Assembly: GCA_964394085.1 (NCBI GenBank)
Contig: CAYMWF010000002.1
Coordinates: forward strand, 1-64,000
Direction of reading: 5' to 3'
Length of the DNA: 64,000 bases
From: CAYMWF01 sp964394085 [NCBI: uncultured Gemmatimonadota bacterium]
GTDB lineage: Bacteria > GCA-2686955 > CAYMWF01
Shown in pieces: positions 8,178 to 16,828 of this stretch. Under the pieces are notes generated by a model that did not search any database, was not told the DNA's origin, and saw nothing but the letters and a program-made list of their open reading frames with translations. The position numbers and the translations under genes are program-made. Within the stretch, counting starts at the first letter, position 1, and each line of letters begins with the position of its first letter.

Positions 8178-8987
8178 CTAGTTGCTATACTCTATAAATA
8201 GTAAAGGCTGGTGTGACCGCTCCATAATAACGAATTCGTAGGGATAGCAGATCTCCGGGGCGAATATACCCCGTCTGGGCACTGTATTCTTCACAGTAGT
8301 CAACAGCACATCCTGCCCGGTATCGTCACCGGTAACCGAAATGTTGACGACTTCTATCGCATACCCGTTATTAGGAGCCAGGCCGTAAGAGACTCCAAGT
8401 ACAATGTAATTGTTGAAATCGATATAAGGCGCCGGCAATTCTCTTCCATGGACCAGGGTCCATATAGTCTCCCAGGCGACCATGTCTTGCACTACTACGT
8501 TGGCATCCGCCATCGGATTTTCTGAAAATCCCTTGTCGAACGAAAGAAACGGCAATTTCTCATCTGAGAAGTAAAATGACACGTCCTGTTTTTCCATGAC
8601 TGTGATGCAGTACGGCTGGGTGATGACTGTCAGCATACCGGGTTCGTCATTTCTCTCAAGTTGAATGAGGCCATGATTGAACAGACGATGTATTCCTGTT
8701 ACCTCGATTTCAAAGCCGTTGCCCGGGCACTCTCCCATGAAGACCGCGACAACTGTGCTGGATTCAAAATCGATCGGGGGAGGTTCATTTCCGGATAATT
8801 CGTGAATTTTGTGTCGATGCCACATGGTTTCCCAGGATTCCTGATTTTCGATTATCATGTATGCTTCTTCGGAAAAACCGCTGAAGGTTCCTTTGTCGAG
8901 GGTCTCGAACGGGACCGGGGTTATTTCCGCGGCGGAAAGAACGCCTGCTATTACTGTAATCATTACTGCTAGGATTATCTTTTTCAT
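8178..8987 (-). CDS. secreted protein with two PrcB-like domains
   Basis: The protein starts with a clear signal peptide (MKKIILAVMITVIAGVLSAA). The ATG at 8987 is chosen because AAGGAG stands nine bases upstream; the open frame reaches back to 9062 without a signal. The mature part holds two copies of a domain resembling PrcB C-terminal domains: about residues 35-132 (ESWETMWHRH, then VVAVFMGECPGNGFEIEV, then ITVMEK) and 168-260 (VAWETIWTLV, then IVLGVSYGLAPNNGYAIEV, then FVIMERS). PrcB was described as a partner of the PrtP protease of Treponema; no protease is next to it here, so a role in the envelope is inferred only. It has its own terminator and is transcribed away from rocA. Confidence 0.75.
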   Translation of the reverse strand: MKKIILAVMITVIAGVLSAAEITPVPFETLDKGTFSGFSEEAYMIIENQESWETMWHRHKIHELSGNEPPPIDFESSTVVAVFMGECPGNGFEIEVTGIHRLFNHGLIQLERNDEPGMLTVITQPYCITVMEKQDVSFYFSDEKLPFLSFDKGFSENPMADANVVVQDMVAWETIWTLVHGRELPAPYIDFNNYIVLGVSYGLAPNNGYAIEVVNISVTGDDTGQDVLLTTVKNTVPRRGIFAPEICYPYEFVIMERSHQPLLFIEYSN

Positions 8988-9356
8988 CTTCAACTCCTTG
9001 ACCGGTGAAGTATCCTGTTTAAATTCTGTTTTAGTTGCATGAAACATGCCACATATATTCATACAAGACTGAACACTATAATGTTAAGCATTACGGGGGG
9101 TTACGCGGTTCAGCAAGCTGCCGGCAGCGTCAAGAGCCAGTGGCCGATTCGCTGTTTTTAACGAGTTCAGAATGGACTGCCCCCTGTAAGTGGTTTATTC
9201 TTTGTCGGTTTCGCCATTCGGTGAAATATATTCAAACTCGCTGATACCAACGAAATAGACCTTTGATCTCCAAACTGCAAAATCAATTCGGAATTCCATC
9301 CAGGTGAATCCCATCCAAATATCTGATCCTGTGCAGGTCACCTCCCGCCTTCCCGG
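8988..9356. other. intergenic region between divergent genes
   Basis: About 440 bases separate the PrcB protein (minus) from rocA (plus). A minus-strand open frame of 61 codons at 9195-9380 has no ribosome binding site and no recognisable family, and I do not call it a gene. Apart from the rocA promoter candidate at its right end I see no RNA gene or repeat. Confidence 0.5.
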
Positions 9357-9383
9357 TTGACTCTGTATCCGACCTGGCATAAT
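9357..9383 (+). promoter_or_regulatory. candidate sigma-70 promoter of rocA
   Basis: TTGACT at 9357-9362 and CATAAT at 9378-9383 each match the consensus at five of six bases, with a 15-base spacer that is shorter than ideal. Transcription would start near 9390, giving a leader of about 38 bases to the rocA ATG. Confidence 0.4.
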
Positions 9384-9427
9384 GTATTCTTTCTTTTGGC
9401 TGAAAAGGTAACTCAGGAGGTTTAAAA

Positions 9428-10975
9428 ATGCTCCCAGAATTCAGAAACGAACCCATAACCGACTATTCGATACCGGAAAACCGAAAACTGATGGAAGAAG
9501 CCCTCGAGCAGGTGGAGACCGAGCTTGGAAAAGAATATGAGCTCCTCATCGGAGGTGAGCGTGTATCTACGGATTCGGTCGAAACATCGATAAATCCCTC
9601 AAATGTAGATGAAGTGATAGGCCGTGTTCATCGAGCGGGTAAAGATGAGGCTTTGAGAGCGATAGAAGCTTCGCAGGAAGCATTCGAGACCTGGCAGCAC
9701 TACGAACCGGCGGACCGTGCAAGGTATCTTTTCGCTGCAGCGAAGAAAATGCGTGAGCGGAAAAGAGAATTCTCCGCGTGGATGATAAAAGAAGTCGGGA
9801 AGAACTGGGCAGAGGCGGAAGGGGATGTGGCGGAAGCGATTGATTTCATGGAATATTACGGCAGAGAAATGCTGAGGTATGACCGGGATCAGGTGGATGT
9901 GGCCTTTCCCGGTGAAGAGAATACACTCTCTTATATCCCTCTCGGTTCCTGTGTCATCATCCCTCCCTGGAATTTCCCCGTCGCCATCCTCGTGGGCATG
10001 ACGACAGCCGCAATAGTTACCGGCAATACGGTTATTCTGAAGCCGGCATCAATCTCGACGGTGGTTGCCGCAAAATTTGTGGAACTGATGGAAGAAGTCA
10101 AGCTTCCTCCCGGTGTCCTGAATTTCATCCCCGGCTCAGGCAGTGTAATAGGCGATCTGCTTGTGACTCATCCCAAAACACGGATGATCGGGTTCACCGG
10201 CTCGAAAGAAGTGGGCCTCCGGATAAATGAGCTCGCAGCGAAAACGGCGCCCGGACAGATTTGGATAAAACGTGTCATCGCCGAAATGGGTGGTAAAGAT
10301 ACTGCAGTTGTAGATTCAGACGTAAATCTGGATGAAGCCGCGGATGCACTGGCAGCATCGGCTTTCGGGTACCAGGGGCAAAAATGTTCCGCATGTTCGC
10401 GAATCGTCGCGGTGGAAGATATATATGACGAGCTGGTAGAAAAACTGATAGAAAGAACGAGAAAACTCACCATCGGCGATGTCAGGTATTACGAGAACTA
10501 TATGGGTCCCGTATCGAGTAATGAAGCTTACAATTCTATCCTTGAGTATATCGAGATCGGAAAAGGAGAAGGCAGGCTTGTCTGCGGGGGAGAACGGGCA
10601 GCGGGGAACGGATACTACATCGAACCGACCATAATTGCAGATGTGGACCCGATGGCGCGTATTTCTCAGGAAGAAATTTTCGGACCGGTCGTAGCCATAC
10701 TCAAAGCTCCTGATTTCAAGAAAGCACTGGACATAGCGAACAACACTGAATTCGGTCTCACCGGAGGACTATTCTCTCGAACCCGGGAGCATTTAGAGTA
10801 TGCCAAGCGCCATTTTCACGTGGGTAACTTGTACTTGAACAGAAAAATAACCGGTGCTCTGGTCGGGGTTCAACCCTTCGGTGGCTTCAATATGTCCGGA
10901 ACCGATTCAAAAGCCGGCGGGAAAGACTACCTGTTGCTGTTTTCCCAGGCGAAAACGGTTACAGAACGTTTTTGA
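9428..10975 (+). CDS. rocA: 1-pyrroline-5-carboxylate dehydrogenase (L-glutamate gamma-semialdehyde dehydrogenase)
   Basis: This NAD-dependent aldehyde dehydrogenase oxidises glutamate semialdehyde to glutamate in proline and arginine breakdown. The 515 residues match the RocA type. Visible motifs are PPWNFPVAIL (cofactor site), GFTGSKEVG, the general base Glu in IAEMGGKDT, and the nucleophile Cys in GYQGQKCSACSR; QEEIFGPV and PFGGFNMSG complete the pattern. The ATG at 9428 follows AGGAGG at nine bases. There is no proline dehydrogenase next to it, so if the proline route exists here that enzyme is elsewhere. It is one of three plus-strand genes and is transcribed alone. Confidence 0.93.
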   Translation: MLPEFRNEPITDYSIPENRKLMEEALEQVETELGKEYELLIGGERVSTDSVETSINPSNVDEVIGRVHRAGKDEALRAIEASQEAFETWQHYEPADRARYLFAAAKKMRERKREFSAWMIKEVGKNWAEAEGDVAEAIDFMEYYGREMLRYDRDQVDVAFPGEENTLSYIPLGSCVIIPPWNFPVAILVGMTTAAIVTGNTVILKPASISTVVAAKFVELMEEVKLPPGVLNFIPGSGSVIGDLLVTHPKTRMIGFTGSKEVGLRINELAAKTAPGQIWIKRVIAEMGGKDTAVVDSDVNLDEAADALAASAFGYQGQKCSACSRIVAVEDIYDELVEKLIERTRKLTIGDVRYYENYMGPVSSNEAYNSILEYIEIGKGEGRLVCGGERAAGNGYYIEPTIIADVDPMARISQEEIFGPVVAILKAPDFKKALDIANNTEFGLTGGLFSRTREHLEYAKRHFHVGNLYLNRKITGALVGVQPFGGFNMSGTDSKAGGKDYLLLFSQAKTVTERF

Positions 10976-11050
10976 TCTTCCCTTATCCAGAAAAACGTTC
11001 AAGCGGATGGAGAGTTCGGTGAGGGACGGCATTCCTCAGACTGTTTCCAG

Positions 11051-11085
11051 AAAAATTATCAGCGGACCGGTTTGAACCGGTCCGC
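11051..11085 (-). terminator. terminator of the small Cys-rich gene
   Basis: Perfect 11-base arms GCGGACCGGTT and AACCGGTCCGC (11062-11085) form a strong hairpin. On the minus strand a T-rich stretch (A-rich bases 11051-11061) follows, while the plus side has no T run. It therefore serves the minus gene ending at 11090, not rocA, though it may also block read-through from rocA. Confidence 0.8.
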
Positions 11086-11089
11086 CTGT

Positions 11090-11302
11090 TCACCTTACCG
11101 CAACTTCCTGATAGCAAATCCTCTCCCTGGTTATGTTGCTGTTGCGGCCGGATGAGCGCCAGGCGCCATCCACCCAGTAGGAATGCAATTGGCATGCCAT
11201 TTCAGCAGGATTCTTGCCTAAACATATCTTGTTGTGTAGAGCGGAGTTACAGAGATCGAGAAATTTCGCGCATTCAAGGTGCGCAATATTTTGCGCGCAC
11301 AA
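11090..11302 (-). CDS. small Cys-rich protein, 5' end probably frameshifted
   Basis: I do not recognise this 70-residue protein. It has Cys at 2, 11, 18, 27, 37 and 63, the block HLECAKFLDLC, and a basic C-terminus (WRSSGRNSNITRERICY). A strong terminator directly behind the stop supports a real gene. The open frame can only start at a TTG at 11302 without a binding site. An ATG at 11324 in another frame reads MSYADCR and would join this frame if the run of four T (11301-11304) had three; the joined protein would begin MSYADCRLCAQNIAHLEC, which adds a CxxC. The regular Cys spacing suggests metal binding, which is inference. Confidence 0.6.
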   Translation of the reverse strand: MCAQNIAHLECAKFLDLCNSALHNKICLGKNPAEMACQLHSYWVDGAWRSSGRNSNITRERICYQEVAVR

Positions 11303-11350
11303 AACGGCAATCGGCGTAACTCATTATTCAGACATATCATCCGGCGATAC

Positions 11351-11389
11351 AAAATCAAACCCGGCGTATCCTGGTCGACACACCGGGTT
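11351..11389 (-). terminator. terminator behind the sorting-domain protein gene
   Basis: Seven-base arms AACCCGG at 11358-11364 and CCGGGTT at 11383-11389 are followed on the minus strand by a T-rich run (TGATTTT). It stands about 26 bases past the stop of the gene at 11415. Confidence 0.6.
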
Positions 11390-11414
11390 ATAATCGTCTA
11401 GGATCCGGTTGATT

Positions 11415-13334
11415 TTATTTCACAAGCGTTAATTTTTTCGTCGATTTGTGCTGGCTGTTCAACTCAAGACGACAGAAATATATGCCCGAACCCACCACTT
11501 TGCCGCCATCCGTTCTGCCGTTCCAAACTTCACAATAGAAACCCGGCTCAAGGACGTCCTCCAGAAGAGTCCTCACAAGCTGTCCCCGAATATCAAAGAT
11601 CTTTAACGACACCGGTATGGGACCGACTCCAGGCACTCTGTAAGGGATCGTCGTAATCGGATTGAAAGGATTCGGATAATTGGCTCCCAACAGCTGTCCA
11701 TTCGTGTTCGGAATTTGCACGAGCGAGGTGGTTCCAAGAATGAAAGGGCTGCATTCGAATGGTACCGCTTCCAAGGTATAAATATATGCCGTTCCAGGTT
11801 CGATCTCTCTGTCAACAAAAACACCCGTTCCTGCGTTAAGGCGCCCTTCATTGAGCTTTTTACCGGGTGCGCTTTCTGCCGGTTGCCTGCGGTACAGGTT
11901 GAGCCCATCCAGATCACCGTCGCTTTCGATGTCCCAGCTCACGGTACTCACTCCATCCTCGAGCACAGCTCTGAAAGATGAAAACACGTAACTTCCGGAA
12001 CATGCCGGTATACCTGTAGAATCGGATAGCTGTTCGGATACGGTTGCGACTAACGGGTTGTAATAGTACTCATTATAAATCAACCCCTTTTCGCCAAACT
12101 CGTCGAGGTCGGAAGAGAAAAAGAATGTTTTCCCGACAATATCGAATTGCTCTTTGGGAATATCCTTGAATTTAACGCCTGCCTCGCCCCAGTTCCCTGG
12201 ATATTTGCCCGATTCTGTTCCTGAGGGATCGGGACCACCATCGTTATAAAAATTGAATTTCCCTGGATGTCCGGGGAGGACGTTCGCGAAATCGATTATT
12301 TCAATCCAAGTGCCTGCAGATTCATGGGTGACTTCAGCATAAGAATTGATCGGCTGTTTTGCGAGTGGAGGATCGGGTTGTACTCCATCCATGATATCCC
12401 ATTGAATTCCCTCTTCTACGCCGTTGTCGATATGATACATTCCGGCAACCTCCGGGATGTAATCGGTACTGTACCGCAGTGAGTCGCATGCAAGGGGAAA
12501 TATCTCGAAATGCATCGTAATTTCGGTTCTAATGTATTTTCTATAAAAAGTCAGGTCAACCACTACGACATCATATTCCTGAAGCTCTCCTTCAAGGTGG
12601 ACAATGGCCCTTAAGTTGCCGTCGACAAGCCATTCCTCACCAAAGGTTACGGCAAAATCTTCTTCATCGAAGCACAGGGGGATACCTCCTACGGTAATAC
12701 AGGTCCGTGTTTTTCTTCGATCAAGAACATCCGTGGAATCTCCACCACATCCCGGCTTAATAGCCACATCCTCCAGCACGAAAGGATTTCGGTAAAGAAA
12801 TTTCTCGTAATAGCAGTCAGTATTGACTTGAAGAGAATCTCTTATCCCATCTATACGAATCAGATCGGTATTCAGCGCCGTGTCTTCGGCTTTATAAACG
12901 TAGAACCATCCCCTGGCCGTATCCGGGTGCAGGGTGTAGGTGTCGACGATTTCGATTTCGTAGCGGACCGGATTGATCGATTCCTGGAGCCAGAAGTTGG
13001 TTCCGCTCTTACATGCTCTGTCTCCGGCATCCACTGCATTCAACGCAATTTCATCGTTGTTATTGAACTTGTTGTCGCCAGGATCAAAATAGGTATCATC
13101 TTTTTCATCAATCTGGAAAAGGACCTTTTCCCAGGTGTTGGTTCCGCTCGCCCAACGATAGACTAGAATGTCTTCTAAATCGCTGCCTTGAAAGGCGGGG
13201 CAATCAGCCACAGATATAACGACCGGTTCCTCATCTCTTGCCAGATTATCCTTTCCGGCATCATCGGCAAATACCATGCCCGCATATACGAAGAACAAAG
13301 CAATCAATCCGGCGAATAACATTCTGTGACGCAT
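11415..13334 (-). CDS. secreted protein with C-terminal FlgD-like / type IX sorting domain
   Basis: A 639-residue exported protein of unknown function. Residues 1-23 are a signal peptide (LIALFFVYAGMVFA). Residues about 35-105 form a block shared with the next gene upstream (EEPVVI, DILVY, FQIDEKDD, FDPGDNKF, NDEIALNAVDAGDRA). A large beta-rich body follows, then a fibronectin-III-like stretch (VSWDIESDGDLDGLNLYRR) and the C-terminal domain starting LGANYPNPFNPITTIPYRVP and ending GIYFCRLELN, the FlgD-like/T9SS type A sorting domain known from FCB bacteria. The ATG at 13334 has AAAGGAG nine bases upstream. It is expected at the cell surface or outside; no catalytic motif is visible. Confidence 0.85.
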   Translation of the reverse strand: MRHRMLFAGLIALFFVYAGMVFADDAGKDNLARDEEPVVISVADCPAFQGSDLEDILVYRWASGTNTWEKVLFQIDEKDDTYFDPGDNKFNNNDEIALNAVDAGDRACKSGTNFWLQESINPVRYEIEIVDTYTLHPDTARGWFYVYKAEDTALNTDLIRIDGIRDSLQVNTDCYYEKFLYRNPFVLEDVAIKPGCGGDSTDVLDRRKTRTCITVGGIPLCFDEEDFAVTFGEEWLVDGNLRAIVHLEGELQEYDVVVVDLTFYRKYIRTEITMHFEIFPLACDSLRYSTDYIPEVAGMYHIDNGVEEGIQWDIMDGVQPDPPLAKQPINSYAEVTHESAGTWIEIIDFANVLPGHPGKFNFYNDGGPDPSGTESGKYPGNWGEAGVKFKDIPKEQFDIVGKTFFFSSDLDEFGEKGLIYNEYYYNPLVATVSEQLSDSTGIPACSGSYVFSSFRAVLEDGVSTVSWDIESDGDLDGLNLYRRQPAESAPGKKLNEGRLNAGTGVFVDREIEPGTAYIYTLEAVPFECSPFILGTTSLVQIPNTNGQLLGANYPNPFNPITTIPYRVPGVGPIPVSLKIFDIRGQLVRTLLEDVLEPGFYCEVWNGRTDGGKVVGSGIYFCRLELNSQHKSTKKLTLVK

Positions 13335-13442
13335 CTTGTACTCCTTTTGAAATCGAGCTATTCACGAAACAGCAATCGATTATACCGGTTACTTACGGTC
13401 TGGTAAACATGAAATCTAAAATATCCTCCAGCGATTGAGAGG

Positions 13443-13482
13443 AAAAATAAAAACAAAAAAAGCGGGGTAAGAGAACCCCGCT
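13443..13482 (-). terminator. terminator between the two paralogous secreted protein genes
   Basis: Arms AGCGGGGT at 13461-13468 and ACCCCGCT at 13475-13482 enclose a six-base loop. The minus strand continues into a long T run (A-rich bases 13443-13460), and the plus side also has TTTTCTGTT, so it could work both ways. It lies just behind the stop of the gene at 13505. Confidence 0.9.
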
Positions 13483-13504
13483 TTTCTGTTCAGCATTAGC
13501 TGTA

Positions 13505-15163
13505 CTATTCTCGATATTTCGAAAATGGGAACGAATCTCCACAGACCGGATTATTTGTGTCAGGTCCAACAAGAACGTTCAAGCAGTAATCCCCTGCCGG
13601 CGCAGGACGCGGAAGAATGAATGACAGGTTTGCTCCTGCGACAAAGCTGGGTGGCAGCGTAACGGTCAGGGGACCGTATATCGGGCCGTAAATCATGCCA
13701 TCGGGAAGAGTAGCGTTGACCCATGCTTTGAAAGTCTGCGGAGAGGCTGTGAGATTGGAAACCTCTGCGTATAATCTTATAGTCCCACCGGCTTTGGGGA
13801 AATCATATGTTTCCTCATCGGGTGTCGCCGTCACCATGTAGTTTGCTCCATTCTGCTGCGGAGCCGCGCAGAACTGGAGAGAATCAGCATACAACAGCTT
13901 GAAATCTTCACCCATGGAGAAATCGCGCGGACCGTCCAGGTAGGTTTTTATTTGAAGCGTCGATTCCTCTTTGATCGGTTCATCGATATCTACGCCTATC
14001 TCGCCCCAGATCCCGGGTTGCCCGGTCTCAAGGCCTGTTGGATCTACACCTCCATCCTGGTAAAACAGTTTGATCGACTCCACAGGCTGACCAAGTTGGA
14101 CGACATTCCAGAGATCAATCAGTTCCACCTTCGAGCCGACGGTGGGCGAATACGCTTCAAACCATGTTCCATAAGGTGTCTCGTTGAAGGTCAGTTCGTC
14201 TCCGGTCATCTGTCCGTCAGCGAAGAACGAGTAGCCGCCGCCCCAGTCCGTACACACGTTAATATCATCGATGTACTTGTTGTGATCGAACTTGTATACG
14301 AGCTCGTACATCGGGAACAGGAACCCGAGATCCGTATTCAGATTCATCCTGTTGGTAGAATACGAGTTGTAATAATGTACGGTTGATGTCTGGGGATAGA
14401 AGTCCAGGAATTTAGACTGTACCTGCTCCGTAACACGAATCGGTCCGTCGACCAGCTCCCGAAGGTAGTAATCGCCGGTTACCTCAAAATCTTCTTCACT
14501 GCTCCAGACCGGTATACCAAGGATTTTCACCTTGACCCGAATCTTGTCTCGATCGATTAGATCCCTGCCATCGCCATCCGTAAAAGAGATGATCTCACGG
14601 GTTGCCGGTAAAGGATTCGGGTTTTGAACGAAACTCATTGTAAATGCATCGGTTTCGATGTCGAACGGATACGTTCCGGTGAAATCCACATAGTCGACCG
14701 GGGAAAGGGTGAAACTGCCTGTTGAAATGTAGGCCCACGCTCTCAGTGCATTATCGCATCCATCGGACGCAGACACCTCGTAACGGAGCGAACCCGCCCC
14801 TCCGATCCAGTCCGATATTTCACAACGGTCACCCATGTCCATCGACATGAAAGCGATTTCATCGTTCGCGTCGAGATTGCCATCACCGGGTTCGAAGAAA
14901 TAGTAGTCTCTTCCCAGGCCGGGGTCATTCTCCTTGGAAACTTCATCCACCTGGAAAGGAATAATAGAAAAACTTGACCCATCATATGCGAAAACCGCGA
15001 TTTCATCGATCGGCGTTCCGATCAGCATAGGGATTTTACTACCCTTGATGATGACGGGCTCGAAGTCTCGGATAAGATCGTCCGTTTCGATGAGCCCAGC
15101 TGAAACGACAGCGGTTATTGATAGGATGATGAAGAAAGAAATGCCTGTTGATGCAAGTTTCAT
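13505..15163 (-). CDS. secreted protein, paralogue of the downstream sorting-domain protein but without the sorting tail
   Basis: A 552-residue exported protein of unknown function. The ATG at 15163 starts a signal peptide (ASTGISFFIILSITAVVSAG) and has GGAGGA about ten bases upstream; the open frame to 15259 is not needed. Residues about 35-120 match the downstream gene in order: FEPVII, DEIAVFAYDG, FQVDEVSKEND, FEPGDGNLDANDEIAFMSMDMGDRC. Later parts also run parallel (DGDGRDLIDRDKI, EEDFEVTGD, WFEAYSP, GGVDPTGLETGQPGIWGE). Unlike its neighbour it ends PFSKYRE and has no FlgD-like sorting domain. It ends in a beta-rich module (NYMVTATPDEETYDFPKAGGTI). Tandem duplication followed by loss or gain of the tail is inferred. 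Confidence 0.8.
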   Translation of the reverse strand: MKLASTGISFFIILSITAVVSAGLIETDDLIRDFEPVIIKGSKIPMLIGTPIDEIAVFAYDGSSFSIIPFQVDEVSKENDPGLGRDYYFFEPGDGNLDANDEIAFMSMDMGDRCEISDWIGGAGSLRYEVSASDGCDNALRAWAYISTGSFTLSPVDYVDFTGTYPFDIETDAFTMSFVQNPNPLPATREIISFTDGDGRDLIDRDKIRVKVKILGIPVWSSEEDFEVTGDYYLRELVDGPIRVTEQVQSKFLDFYPQTSTVHYYNSYSTNRMNLNTDLGFLFPMYELVYKFDHNKYIDDINVCTDWGGGYSFFADGQMTGDELTFNETPYGTWFEAYSPTVGSKVELIDLWNVVQLGQPVESIKLFYQDGGVDPTGLETGQPGIWGEIGVDIDEPIKEESTLQIKTYLDGPRDFSMGEDFKLLYADSLQFCAAPQQNGANYMVTATPDEETYDFPKAGGTIRLYAEVSNLTASPQTFKAWVNATLPDGMIYGPIYGPLTVTLPPSFVAGANLSFILPRPAPAGDYCLNVLVGPDTNNPVCGDSFPFSKYRE

Positions 15164-15274
15164 GATTCGTGTTCCTCCTCCTGCCGATGCTGACTTATCA
15201 GAAGCGGCGATTATCTTGTCTTCTTGCGCCTTCATTGAATCGAGCTGTGATCCGCTCATGTAAAGGATACTATA

Positions 15275-16702
15275 TTAAAACCTATATTTGGCGGAAATTT
15301 CAAGTACAGGTGTATCACCGGAAAAAGAAGCCATCCCATAAGTGTAGAAAAATCGATGGTTGAAAACCACATCGAGACTGAGTTTGTCCAGATTTATACC
15401 GGTTCCGAAGGTAAGATCGAGGGGATGCATCCTCTCCTCGGTAGTATCTCTGTTCCATTCCGCCAGAGAACCATCATCTTCCGAATAAACATATTCAGAC
15501 GTTTCAGTATTCCTGATAGTGTAAAATCGTTTCTGTAAGCCGGTTCTAAGCGTTAGAAACTTGAATAAAGGTATCTCGACGCCTCCGAAAAGGATAATAC
15601 CATGGTCAGAATCGAGATCATAACGCTCTTCGAATTGATCTCCGTATTGCGGATGGATGAAATACTGATCATCCACCAGGTGGAGCCAATCAAGTCCCGC
15701 CCCCAAAATTAACAATGCATCATCATCCAGCCGAAGATTCATTCCGGTTCCGGTAAACACACGTTCATAGCTGCGAGCGCGTTTGAATCGCGAAGTCTCT
15801 GTTTCCTCGACGACGCTGGTGTCGGGTGAGAATGTGTGTTGAACAGAAATGTTCAACTGATCGGTTTCAGAGCTCAGCTCTCTATCGGCCCACTCGAGAA
15901 ATCCATAAAAATCAGTATTTTCTATCAACGAGAAACGAAATCTTCCAGAAAACCTGTAACCGGGTCCACCGCCGGATGGAGAAGTTTCTTCGGCTGAAAC
16001 CCAGGTAGTATCTACGAAAAGGGTGGGAAAGCCATAGTTCGCAGTGAATTGACCAAGCTTCATTTCTTTCGATATCGCTTCATAACCTCCCGCAATATCA
16101 AATTCGAGCAATGAAGTCGGTTCCCAGCTGACTCCAAAATCAAAACCTGACAGACTGACGTGTTCCTCCTGTTTCAGCCTTTCATGGTATCCCGGGCTTC
16201 TTGTATCAAAATCACTTACTAAAATACTGGTATAACCGTGGTATCCCCTCAATCCTATGGAAAGCGCTGAGCCGAACTCCTTTCCGGCGAAAATATCCAG
16301 TCTATTGGCTGTTCCTCCGAAAAAGGGCTCATCCCTCATCGCTTTTTCAGGATTGAATGTACTATCTACGAGCAAACTATCCCTTAATCCCATACCGAAA
16401 AATATCCCCACCCCGGCGGATCCTTTTGCATCACCTAAAATAATACCGGTGGAAGCACCGGAGAAAGTCCATTTCGAACCTTCCATCATATCATTTTTAG
16501 GATTACCCGTAACCTGCCCGATTTTAATTATCGCGGTGTTGAGATATTCAGTGATTTCTGACGGATAGTTGAGGATGTTTATGTCATCTTCAAGGGCTTG
16601 AGGAACTGTACCAATACAATTAACCCGCGTTTCAGTCGCAAAACTCGAAGATAGGGCGACCAGCACCAATACGGCACTTGCAAATAAGATTGAAGTTTTC
16701 AT
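15275..16702 (-). CDS. outer-membrane beta-barrel protein
   Basis: The ATG at 16702 begins a signal peptide (TSILFASAVLVLVALSSSFA) and has GAGAGGA upstream; a longer frame to 16804 lacks support. The mature protein starts with an alternation of short amphipathic strands and turns, rich in Tyr, Phe and Gly, and ends in an aromatic residue (LEISAKYRF), the usual C-terminal signature of outer-membrane barrels. Segments such as INILNYPSEITEYLNTAIIKIG resemble an N-terminal motif I associate with barrel proteins of FCB candidate phyla. The 475 residues suggest 12 to 16 strands. It may be a porin-like or PorV-like protein; the exact family is not clear. Confidence 0.7.
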   Translation of the reverse strand: MKTSILFASAVLVLVALSSSFATETRVNCIGTVPQALEDDINILNYPSEITEYLNTAIIKIGQVTGNPKNDMMEGSKWTFSGASTGIILGDAKGSAGVGIFFGMGLRDSLLVDSTFNPEKAMRDEPFFGGTANRLDIFAGKEFGSALSIGLRGYHGYTSILVSDFDTRSPGYHERLKQEEHVSLSGFDFGVSWEPTSLLEFDIAGGYEAISKEMKLGQFTANYGFPTLFVDTTWVSAEETSPSGGGPGYRFSGRFRFSLIENTDFYGFLEWADRELSSETDQLNISVQHTFSPDTSVVEETETSRFKRARSYERVFTGTGMNLRLDDDALLILGAGLDWLHLVDDQYFIHPQYGDQFEERYDLDSDHGIILFGGVEIPLFKFLTLRTGLQKRFYTIRNTETSEYVYSEDDGSLAEWNRDTTEERMHPLDLTFGTGINLDKLSLDVVFNHRFFYTYGMASFSGDTPVLEISAKYRF

Positions 16703-16828
16703 CGATTTCCTCTCATATTCGGATGGTTCCTTTGAGTTTGGTGAAATTTTATCTTTCTGTTCAGGAGAACGGTTGACATGGGAAACTTTGCACCGAGCCT
16801 TCACCGTGGCTCGACAGGTTCCTTTCCA

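Noticed and set aside
9195-9380. 61-codon minus frame between the PrcB protein and rocA
   Set aside because: It overlaps the rocA promoter region, lacks a ribosome binding site and resembles no family; it could be a fragment but nothing supports a gene.
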